A stretch of DNA of 64,000 nt. Source: Apus apus. Taxonomy: Eukaryota > Chordata > Aves > Apodiformes > Apodidae. Below the pieces are notes generated by a model, which saw only the letters and a program-made list of their open reading frames with translations, did not search any database and was not told where the DNA came from. Shown here one piece after another: positions 21,201 to 29,630 of this stretch. Positions within the stretch are counted from its first letter, which is position 1; each line of letters begins with the position of its first letter. Position numbers and translations under genes: made by a program. Location: the NCBI RefSeq assembly GCF_020740795.1, contig NC_067285.1:109331652-109395651 (forward strand). Direction: 5' to 3'.

Positions 21201-24124
21201 GAGCAACACCAGAGACACCTCTCCCTGGCCAGCTGGGAGCATTTACACCTAATACAGCTACTTCACACATTACACAAGCTCTTACAATAGCAGGGCCAAG
21301 TGCTTGCATAGCCTGTGTACCTAAGTGTGTGCTGCTTTGCTTGTCTTCTGATTCTGAAGTACCTGGTTTTCAAAAAGCAATCCACAGAGTAAGTTTGGTG
21401 TTTGGCTTTTTTTCCTTACTGGCTGTATAGGAACTCTGTCACTTGCAGCCTTTCTCAGTTTTTTGAACAGATTTATTCCTTATGACCTCCCTGATGTAGT
21501 TTATCTTTGTCACCATTTCTCTGTTAAACAGTTTTACTACTAATTAACTACTCACACAATGAAACCATTTGGATACGATAAATGCATAAAAATAATCAAA
21601 TTTCTATACCTGTACCAGCCAGATCCCATCTTTTGTGTCTTCTACAAGCTCATAGAAGTGCATTTCACCACTAAAGTTTGTACTGGAAACTGATTCAGAG
21701 GCCTCTTCCTCCTTGAGAGCAGAATAAAGCTCTCCTTCCATCAGGTCTCCTGGAAGAGAGACAATTGTAGAAATTAAAATGGCACACGAGAAATATCACT
21801 TCCTAAATTCTAGTAACAGTTTATATTTTACTTGGTGGCTCAACGAAACTTTTCAGTACAAAGGCAGCTACAGTTTCAAATTATTTTATTTCTATCTATA
21901 GCAACATGACTATGAACAATCTGATTTCAGCTGTCAGACCACAGAAGATGTTAGCACTGTGCTTCTGATGACACAGACAAACCACGCACCCAACTGAGTG
22001 CACAGCAGAAGAACGGAGCATCTTCTAAGCCTCACCCTCTGCAAACAACAATATTCTGTTGCTGAGAGCAATTGTAAGTAATGTATCTTTGCTTCCATTT
22101 CACAGCACGGTAATTCTGCAGCAACTTAACAGCGCTAATTCAGACTTCCAGAATTTCAGTCAATAATTCTGTACAAAAAAAACACCCATGTTGATTGTCC
22201 CACTGCAAGTAAGAATCTCAACTAGAATAATTTAGCTGTTATCTTCTGCTTGCAAAATTGGAAAAAGTTCCCCTGAACTCCAATCCTAGTGAAGTAAGGA
22301 GCTCCTAGTAAAATCACCTGATAATGTTTCCTTTGTTAACTCATTTCCTTTTCCTTCCCGTGCTTTTTTTCACAATCATTACAAACGCTGTTAATGACAA
22401 CTAGCATTCTAGTAACTCATCTATTAAGGTGGAGAAACTGTCTTGTCCAAAATGTTAAAGTGCTACATGTTACCCTTGAGGGATTTCAGAAAGTATTTAT
22501 AGAATTCAGGGGAAAAAAAAAAAAGAAGTAAAAATGCTGCAAAGCCTGTTAGTCTGAGAAGTGTTTCCATGGCATTTGAAGAAGTCAGTTAATACAGTTT
22601 GTTTTGAGTGAAACACTTCCCTGCAGCTTTTGTAACCCAAGCATCATGATATCATGAAAGTACCTGAGAGCCAAGGAGTGAAAGGGACTGGAAACAAAAG
22701 TGAAACTGCGTAGTGCTTTTTACTGTTGGAGCAGCAAAGTGAACCAGCAGCATAAACAAACAACAATAAAAGCAAAATAGATATAAATGCCCATCATTAA
22801 TATAAATTATTGAAAAGGAGCTAGCATGTTTAAGGTTATGGCACTCACTGTATTACTCCAAATCCTTTTCTTTTTCTGTCTGAACATTTAAGCCCCTCAC
22901 TGTCTATCCTGATCACTGGGATTTCACTCTCTCCTGGATAAGCAGCCCTTTGATCATCGATTTAAAAGCAGCTACTGATTCCCTGTTTCACTCCTCACAT
23001 TCTCCCTCTTGGCTGGCACTACAGCTATTACATCAGCCCCATCCTTGGGGCCAGGTCCCTCGGCTGCTCCAGGCCAGCATCTTTACTTCCAAGACACTTC
23101 TCCCAACCCTTTCATCTCCGCTGCTCTTCCTCCTCCGCCATTCATCCCCTCTCAAAATCCTGCCTCTTTCACCTAGTTTTCCCTACTTCCAGAGCGCTTC
23201 CCTGCCTTTTCCCAAGGCATTTGTGTGTGTGTGTGTATGTGGGTAAGATCGACTTCTGTTCCCTTTCTGTAAGACCACCGCGACCATCTGCACCCATCCC
23301 CTTCTGCTCCTCAGCCTTTCCATCAAGTCACTGCCCTCCTCAGGACCCATCTTTACAGCAAGACCTGCAATCAAATCAGCAAACGGGTGGCGAGAGGAAT
23401 ACATGGAAGAAAAAAAAAAAAAACAACAACAAAAAATCCGGCCCCAGCCGTAAGCCAGGAACCCGCTGCACCTCTCTGGCTTCGTGCCTCCTGGCTTTTC
23501 CCAGCCGAGCCCAGCTCTCCTCCGTGCGACCGGCGCTCGGCCACCCCGATCCCGACCCCAGCCATCCCCAGCCCCCTCACGGAGCCCCCCCGGGCAGAGC
23601 CGTTTCCCGGTGTCCCGGCTCCCCGAGGCCTTCCCCGCCGGTTCGGGCTCACGCCGCCGCGGAGGTTTTTAACGTCACGGCCCCCGAGCTTCCCCTGCCT
23701 CCATTAACCGCTCGGCCGCCTCGCTTCCCCACGCTCCCCCTTTCCCATCTCCATCCCGAGGGCGGCGGGAGCCCGGGCCGGGCTGAGCGGGGACCCCGCA
23801 GGGCTGGCAGGGGAGGGTCGGAGCCCCCTCCCCACGCGCGAGTGCCCGGGGGGGGGGGAGGGTGGGTGGGGGGAGGAAGGGGGGAGCCCCCCGCCTACCT
23901 GACTTCTCCACCAGCTCCCGCACATCCTTCTTCTCGGGCAGCCCGGAGTGCCCCAGCCCGCGGCACTCCAGGATGGTCCGCAGCTTCCTGAAGCTCAGCG
24001 CCACCGGGTCCACCAGCTGCGTGGCCAGGAAGCCGCTCTCGTACCACGCCACGGCCTCGAACACCCTGGCCAGGACGAAGAGCGCCAGGAAGTAGAGCAG
24101 CAAGCAGCACAGCTTCACCCACAT
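7727..24124 (-). CDS. RNF103: RNF103 (KF-1), ER-membrane RING-H2 E3 ubiquitin ligase; whole gene, 4 coding exons
   Basis: Coding join on the minus strand: 24124-23899, 21749-21610, 11526-11411, 9293-7727, all GT-AG, total 2049 nt for 682 residues as read (human protein about 685). RNF103 is a multi-pass ER protein with a cytosolic C-terminal RING-H2 finger and acts in ER-associated degradation. Visible parts: N-terminal hydrophobic segment (residues ~2-20), a predicted soluble region (~76-320) with N-glycosylation sequons, further membrane segments (~326-345, ~352-372 and possibly more), an acidic serine-rich stretch (~550-590), and the RING C622-x2-C625-x14-C640-x-H642-x2-H645-x2-C648-x11-C660-x2-C663. 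Near-identity to the mammalian protein runs through W665-K671. Beyond that the tail is out of frame because of an A9 run at 7763-7771. With A8 the tail would match the family and end at 7714, giving 686 residues. Confidence 0.96.
9294..11410 (-). other. RNF103: RNF103 intron 3
   Basis: This is a GT-AG intron of 2117 bases. I recognise no repeat, RNA gene or extra exon in it. The ORFs are short and unrelated to known families. Confidence 0.7.
11411..11526 (-). CDS. RNF103: RNF103 coding exon 3
   Basis: The 116-base exon encodes V123-P160 and two bases of R161, including VIANDRSPLVNKVHWEKMVK and FGIRTGTFNCSSDP. It matches the mammalian sequence with few changes. The acceptor is GGCAATAG before 11526 and the donor is GTATATTC after 11411. 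Confidence 0.95.
13452..13492. repeat. 16-bp tandem repeat, ~2.6 copies
   Basis: The unit TTTCTTATGCTCATAC is present exactly at 13452-13467 and 13468-13483, with a partial third copy (TTTCTTATG) to 13492. It is a minor minisatellite in RNF103 intron 2. Confidence 0.9.
15795..15872 (+). mobile_element. Short CR1 3'-end fragment
   Basis: The sequence GTTGGACTAGATGTTCTCTA, then GAGGTCCCTTCCAACTCTGG and AATTCCGTGATTCCATG, is the typical 3' terminus of a CR1 copy including the degenerate octamer tail. It is plus-oriented, antisense within RNF103 intron 2. The 5' boundary is uncertain. Confidence 0.82.
21053..21072. repeat. (AGCC)5 microsatellite
   Basis: Five uninterrupted AGCC units lie within RNF103 intron 2, about 540 bases downstream of exon 2 in the direction of RNF103 transcription. 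Confidence 0.9.
21610..21749 (-). CDS. RNF103: RNF103 coding exon 2
   Basis: The 140-base exon completes G76 and encodes D77-Q122, including DLMEGELYSALKEEEASESV and FSGEMHFYELVEDTKDGIW. The acceptor is CTTCCAG and the donor is GTATAGAA. It ends exactly on a codon boundary (phase 0), which matters for possible read-through splicing into CHMP3. Confidence 0.95.
21750..23898 (-). other. RNF103: RNF103 intron 1
   Basis: This is a GT-AG intron of 2149 bases. The part next to exon 1 is inside the CpG island and contains a G-quadruplex-prone block (23848-23884), an A-rich tract (23406-23436) and a GT repeat (23222-23237). The remainder shows no recognised element. Confidence 0.7.
23848..23884 (+). 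other. G-quadruplex-prone G-rich block
   Basis: On the plus strand the runs are G11, A, GGG, T, GGG, T, GGGGGG, A, GG, AA, GGGGGG. At least four G tracts are separated by one-base loops, a strong G-quadruplex pattern. It lies 15-50 bases past the RNF103 exon 1 donor on the template strand. Confidence 0.75.
23899..24124 (-). CDS. RNF103: RNF103 coding exon 1
   Basis: The 226-base exon encodes residues 1-75 plus one base of G76, starting MWVKLCCLLLYFLALFVLAR, a hydrophobic signal-anchor-like N-terminus. It continues ESGFLATQLVDPVALSFRKL and ends LPEKKDVRELVEKS. I chose this ATG because the mammalian protein starts at the same residue. Its context is moderate (A at -3, T at +4). The donor is GTAGGCGG. 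Confidence 0.95.
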
Positions 24125-24310
24125 CTTCCCGCTGCCGGCCCGGGGGCCGCCGAGCGCTGCCCTGGGGCGGGGAGGAGGAGGAGGAAGGCGGCAGGACCAG
24201 GGGGTGGCAGGGACAGGGGGTGTCAGCGCCGCGGGGCCGCGGCCCCCCCCGCCTCCCTCCCTCCGCCGCTGTCCCCGCCCCGGCGGAGCCGCCGGCGGAG
24301 CCATAACAAG

Positions 24311-24318
24311 TGACGTGG
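24311..24318. promoter_or_regulatory. TGACGTGG (UPRE / ATF6-XBP1-type, CRE-like) site
   Basis: TGACGTGG is an exact match to the unfolded-protein-response element core TGACGTG(G/A) bound by ATF6 and XBP1, and contains a CRE half-site. It is 187 bases upstream of the RNF103 ATG. There is no CCAAT nine bases away, so it is not a full ERSE. Function is inferred. Confidence 0.5.
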
Positions 24319-24465
24319 GCGCGGGGCGGGGAGGGGACAACGGCGCTGCCCCCCGCCCGGCACCGCCCCCCACTCGTGATTCAGCAGCTCGGGGCAGCGG
24401 GTTGGGGGGGGGGTCCCCCGTGTCCCCGGGGGTGAAAACGCCCGAGTGTCGGTTGTGGGGTTGAA

Positions 24466-24493
24466 GTGTGTGTGTGTGTGGGGGGGGGGGGGG
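24466..24493. repeat. (GT)n followed by a 14-base G run
   Basis: A run of seven GT units is followed directly by 14 G at 24480-24493, at the upstream edge of the RNF103 CpG island. Confidence 0.9.
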
Positions 24494-24499
24494 TGGGAA

Positions 24500-27400
24500 C
24501 CCCGAGATGGAAATGGTTGACACGGCCCCGAACGGAGGGGATGTGTTTGGGCAGCTCGAAGACAGGCGCGTGTGTTTGGGCTGGGGTGCTGCGGGCTGCT
24601 GGGTGCAGCAGGAGCCCCCCAGCCCTGGGGTCCCTGCCGCCAGTCAGCCGGTGACATCAAGCGCGGGTTGGAAGCCGAGCTCTGCAGCTTCGCCTTGCCT
24701 GGCACCCCCAGCCTGTCGCGCCAAGCCGACAGGACAAGGCAGCGGTGGGGCAGCAGCTCCGCGGCTGCTGAAGGTTGCGATGGGGTCTGCTCCTCCCCTC
24801 GGAAGCCTTTTGGGGTGCAGCCTGGATCCTTGCTTCAGTGGATCCACAAATAACCCCCCGGGGCTATACAAAAAGCTGCAAAGATACAATTTAGCCTGCC
24901 ACAAAACAAAACAACCCCCCCAAAAAACATACTAAAACGAAGTTCTTTCTTGGAGAAGAAAGCTCTCCTCTGAAGGAAACTCTGCATTTCTTTTTGTATG
25001 CTCAGTTATTTTTAGGAATCCATTATTTGCATGAAAACGGCCAACTCGTACGGAGGAGCACAAAAATAGCACAGCTTAGTTTTCAAAACACTGACAGCCC
25101 CCTGGAGTGTAAGCCTGCACAACGGGCATTTCGAAAAGACACATTAATATTGACCTGCAGAGAGCATGCCAGTGGCAGTGCTCCTCCTCAGAGCCTTCAG
25201 AACACACCTACAGGGTTCTCAGCACGCTGGTAAGATTTTAAAAGGAGAAAAAAAAAATCCAAACCAACCCAGGTTCAGCCCGTTTTTGTCACGCAGCCAC
25301 TGCTGCCCCTTCCAGAGGAAAAATAATGACATTGTTTCCTTCAGCAATGGGCTCATTTTATTTCTTGGAAGGGGAAGAGTGGAGGGATTTGCAGAAGTAG
25401 CTGGTAAATGTCATGCCTTGCAACGGGAGGGATATAAACATCTATTGTTATGTGGTGAAGACTAGAGGTGGACTGCAAAACCTGCTGCTGCTGCTGGATT
25501 ACACACAAAGGGCTTTCAGCTGCCCAGCTGGGTAGGCAGCACCGGGTGGGAGGTCCAGTTGGACAGGACGTCCTGGAGAGACCATCCAGTGAGGGAGGTC
25601 ACAGGAGGCTGGGCTGAAATGCTCTCTCTCCTTCACTGCCCTTTGCTGAACTCTCCTTTCACCAGAGCCAGGGCCCGTGTCCCTAACCAGAAAGCAGCAA
25701 AGCATCAGTAAGAGGAACCCTTTTCCCTGGGCAAAAAGCAAGAGAGTGGCTTTGTCACGGCAGCTGGCACAGCCCAAGGGCTTTCAAAGCAACACAGTAT
25801 GTCACCTGTCCCGAGGGCCAGAGGCAGGCCCTCCCCAGAGAACACAGGAGCACAGCTGGCTCTTCAAAAGCTTTGTGAAGGCCCATTCCTTTTCTTACAT
25901 GCACAAGAAGTTGCCTGATTTCTCTACCTTTTGTTTCAAGTGAGCAGCTCGAGTGAGCGTATGTGAAGCAATGGGTGGGAGGAAGAGAGGGGAGACAGTG
26001 TTTGAAGAGGAACCTTGCATATTTACCTTTAGTCAGACAACACAGTGTTGGGAGTATTTCTGTTGTGGTTTGTTTCTAAAAGAGCAGCACAGACCCCTCT
26101 CCACCTGATCCCAGTGCTTCTCCCTTGCAACTCACCCGGGGATGCCCTGGCTTCCTCTGGCAGGAAAGCACCTAGCAACAATTATGCCTCCACGCTCACA
26201 GCTGAACAATTTGCAACACCAACTGCTGGGGAGGCTGTCACCAGTGTGTCATTTCCTAATGCTCACGGGCTGAGCTAAATCAATTCCAAACGTTCCCCGG
26301 TGGCGGCAACTGATGACGAGTCCCCTGCAGAGATGAAGCTGATCATCTGCCAAAACTCAACACCCTGGAGTCGTTTCAAGAGAGTAAAAAAGATGTTTCA
26401 AACCACAACTGGAAAGCCCCCCTCAACAACCAACAGCAAAGCAGCTATTGACACAGAATAGCTGCGAGACAGGACAGGGCAGAGCTGAAGAGCATGGACA
26501 GGAACAACCAAAACCAGCAGGTCATGAGTTGACCAAAGGCCTGGCAGAGAAAAGCTGAACCCACTCAGTTCACCTCCCAGGCTCTCTGGTCCTCTCTTTC
26601 CTCTCCTGACTAACCAAGCTGGCCCTACTGGAAGTTACTGCATTTTCTAGACTCAGGCAGTATCTCTTGATTTCCAGTTGTAACTCAGAACATCTTTGAC
26701 ATGTCACCTGCAAACAATTTTTCAGGAGTTTTAATTATCTGGAAAAGTTAAATATCTTCACCGTGAATTCCAAGTAATTTAGGCTGAAGACAAAGATGAC
26801 ACACATTGACATTTTTGAAGAGCTCTACCTAATTAACAACATGAAACAGTCATCAGCCAGTACTGTGCTCACAGAGCAAGTACGACAAATGTGAAGAGAA
26901 TGAAGGATACAAATTCCACCTTTAAACAAAACCCAAACCAAGGATCTGCTTTTAAACAATCCTGGCAGCAAAAAATCTGTACTATGATTTATGAGAGAGT
27001 GAGACCAAATCCTGAGAACTGGGACAGACATCTTCCCTTGTCAGACAGCCAAAGCTGAAGTCTCTGCTGCCCATTGATAAATGGCAAGGATTCCCTCTCC
27101 TCCCCATCCTCTCTGATGAGCAGTTGCTGACTGTGCAGCCTGGGAATACAGACAATAATCCACTTTCCAGACTTGTGTGGGGAACATTAAAGTACTGTCA
27201 TTTTGAAGGCAGTGAAAACAAAGGATTGGAAATCTGAATTCAGTCCTTTACCCTGGTAAAATATGATTGTATGGTTTGTGGGGAGAGTTTTAGTATTGCC
27301 ATGTATCAAGATAAATTTCAGCAAACGAATATTTTAACTGCCTGAAACCCAGTTCTCCTAAAAGACAAGCTACTCTGTAAATATAGTTAGTTCACTGACA

Positions 27401-28650
27401 GAGAGTGTCTTGATGTACTTTCTCAGCAACACAGGTGCATCTCAACACATTTATATCCGTGATATGAAAACACAGCTACTTGTCATTATCTGGTGTTTAA
27501 CAAATAAACCAACAAGCCCACGTGAGAGTCTCAAGGCAAGAAGACAGCAGCCCAGAGATTATTTTGTTGTAGACAGAGGAATTTTAAATCAGACGTTTCC
27601 TACAAGTGGCCAAACAGAAGGAATTCAACATACAGGTGTTATTCTGCAGTGCAATGACCAGTATTTGACACCTCAGCTAAGGAGGGATGGGACCTCAGGA
27701 AGGGATGAAGTCCAACCTCCTGCCCATGAGCAGGGTCAGCTGTGACACCAGAGCAGGTTGCTCCACACAGCCACCCCTTCGTATCCTGTGGCAGGTTTCC
27801 CTGCCTACAAACATGCAGTACAGCACAGAAATGTACATCAATCAAGGCCGAGCCAGCTTACAAGAACATAATGCATTAATTATAGCTTGAAATACAGGAT
27901 TTATTTATTTATTTTCAGGCATTTGGTATTTGCTTTGACAGTGAAAAACTGTTTCTCACCCCCCAGAGAAGACAGGCTCTGTTTAATGACCTAAAAAAAA
28001 GCTAAAAGAACTAAGAGGCCTTGCTTGAATGTGCCAAGAGATAAAAGAGGAAACCCTTATGAACATAAATTAAACCAGTGTGCTAATGACATGAGAAATT
28101 AAAAGACATTTGTGTGCCTTTAAACATCATCTATTATTACATAAAGAGCAAGAATACAAACAACAGCAGCAGTTTGGGCCTAAATCTGACAAGAGTGACA
28201 GCAACTTGCAAGCATCTGCACAAGCCATGTCTGAGAACACTGATCTATTTTCTTGTCCTGCTTCAGCAGCATGGGCAGAGATGGAGCAAGACTGTCCCAG
28301 ACTCAGCCCAAATGCTGCTGCCTTTGCAGTCAGCTTTGTCCGAGTTTATGAGGAGCTTTGGTGGTACTGTGCTGCAGAAAACAGGGTCATTCCTACCTGG
28401 CTTGTGCTGCCATTTCCAAATATTGAAGTTGGAATGAGTATGCCAGGCAAGTGGTCCTCAAGCTCAGGTATTTCTTTCAAGCACACTTTTACAGGATGCC
28501 TGCCAGTCAGGTGCATGACTTCAGTCTGCAAGTCAACATAAAACTGAAGAGGAAGTTTACTGACCGAGTTAACGACCTAACGACAGGGTAAACGCTGAGC
28601 TTCCGGCACGCCAGCGTTTTCCATGACCTCTGACTCTGAAGCCGCTCATC
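24500..28650. other. Intergenic region between RNF103 and RMND5A promoters
   Basis: This 4.1 kb gap between two divergent CpG-island promoters contains one decayed CR1 3' fragment (about 27685-27790). I recognise no exon or RNA gene. An open frame at 28110-28541 has no ATG until its 40th codon and no family motif. Enhancer content cannot be judged from one sequence. Confidence 0.6.
27685..27790 (-). mobile_element. Decayed CR1 3' fragment
   Basis: GGAAGGGATGAAGTCCAACC and CTCCTGCCCATGAGCAGGGT followed by AGCAGGTTGCTCCACACAG resemble the reverse complement of CR1 sequence just inside its 3' end. It is strongly diverged and both boundaries are approximate. Confidence 0.65.
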
Positions 28651-29173
28651 AGTATGCATTTGCGAAGACGTTCAGGGCAGCACTTCCCCACGGCCTGACG
28701 GGAAGTGAACCCCCTTCCACCCCACAACGCTGCGCTGAGCCCCCCCGCCGCTCCTGCCAGGCCTTTACCTCAGCGCCCACCCAACCCCTAACCCCCAGCC
28801 CACCGGCCCTTAGCGCAGGCTTCGGCCTGCCGCCTCCCAGCTGCTGCTCGCCGCCGGCCCAGGGCCTGGCGCCGCCCGGCCCGGAGAGCGAGAGGAGCCG
28901 GCCCAGGCCCCGCGGCCTCCAGCCCCGCCGCGGGCCTCCCCGTTGCCTGGCAACAGCGCTCAGGGCTCTCAGGCCCCCGCGCTTAGCTGCCTACCGTCCT
29001 GCCTGAGCCGCAACACCTCGGGATCCCTCCCAGCTCTCCCCACCGCCGGCCCCACGTGCCACCGAACCCCAAACCCCTGCCTTCCCCGTCAGCCTCCGAG
29101 GCCGCTGCGGCCCGCGGGGCACCGGCAGCGGTAACCGTGCCCCCGCACCGCCCCCGTCCCGCCGCCCGGCCCG

Positions 29174-29284
29174 GGCTGCCCGCCGCGCTGCCTGCGCAAT
29201 AATCGCTGCGGGGCCGGGGTGTCCGCGGCGCTGCCGGTGCCCGCCGTGCCGAGGCCCCCGGCTGCCCGGCGCGCTGCCTGCGCA
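29174..29284. repeat. 25-bp direct repeat pair in RMND5A promoter
   Basis: The segments 29174-29198 and 29260-29284 agree at 24 of 25 positions, differing at the tenth base (C versus G), and start 86 bases apart. Both end in GCCTGCGCA, containing the TGCGCA core of an NRF1 half-site. Confidence 0.85.
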
Positions 29285-29488
29285 CAGCCCGCGGGGACGG
29301 GAAGTTAGAGCGAGCGGGTCGGGCCGGGCCGGGCCGGGCTGGGCCGCACCGGGCTGGCGGGGGGCGGCGAGGGGGGCCCGGGCAGGCAGGGGGGCCCGGG
29401 CAGAGAGCAGGACCCGGGCAGAGAGGAGGAGGATCCGGTGGTGGCGGCGGCGGAGGAGGAAGAGGAGCGCGGCCCGGTGCCGGCCGCT

Positions 29489-29630
29489 ATGGACCAGTGC
29501 GTGACGGTGGAGCGGGAGCTGGAGAAGGTGCTGCAGAAGTTCTCCGGCTACGGGCAGCTCTGCGAGCGCAGCCTGGAAGAGCTCATCCAGTACGCGGGAG
29601 GGCTGCGCCGGGAGATCCTCCAGACCGAGA
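29489..29630 (+). CDS. RMND5A: RMND5A coding exon 1
   Basis: Encodes [20 protein letters not shown] through ILQTE47, plus one base of N48. The start matches the mammalian N-terminus and has G at -3 and +4. The donor is GTACGT. A C-rich tract follows within 15 bases. Confidence 0.96.

Larger units (their letters stand above)
11527..21609 (-). other. RNF103: RNF103 intron 2
   Basis: This 10.1 kb intron is AT-rich and nearly repeat-free. I see one short CR1 3' end (about 15795-15872), a 16-bp tandem repeat at 13452-13492 and an AGCC tetranucleotide repeat at 21053-21072. No nested gene, RNA gene or extra exon was recognised. The ORFs of 60-146 codons lack family motifs and are best taken as chance. 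Confidence 0.65.
23480..24450 (-). promoter_or_regulatory. RNF103: RNF103 CpG-island promoter
   Basis: Dense CpG and GC content from about 23480 to 24450 surrounds the RNF103 start codon at 24124. No TATA box is evident. A TGACGTGG element lies at 24311-24318 and GC boxes are frequent between 24150 and 24380. An in-frame upstream ATG at 24304-24302 is discussed in the findings. The TSS is not determinable by eye. Confidence 0.8.

Noticed and set aside
23221-23991. 256-codon plus-strand open frame
   Set aside because: It lies antisense to the RNF103 promoter and exon 1 edge, translates microsatellite and homopolymer tracts, and has no domain.
24370-24390. GTGATTCAGCAG as an NRF2/MAF antioxidant element near RNF103
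   Set aside because: The core RTGACnnnGC is missed at the C position, so it is not a good match.
28110-28541. 143-codon plus-strand open frame in the RNF103-RMND5A gap
   Set aside because: It begins at TTG, its first ATG is about 40 codons in, and the peptide shows no known motif. No splice or promoter context supports it.
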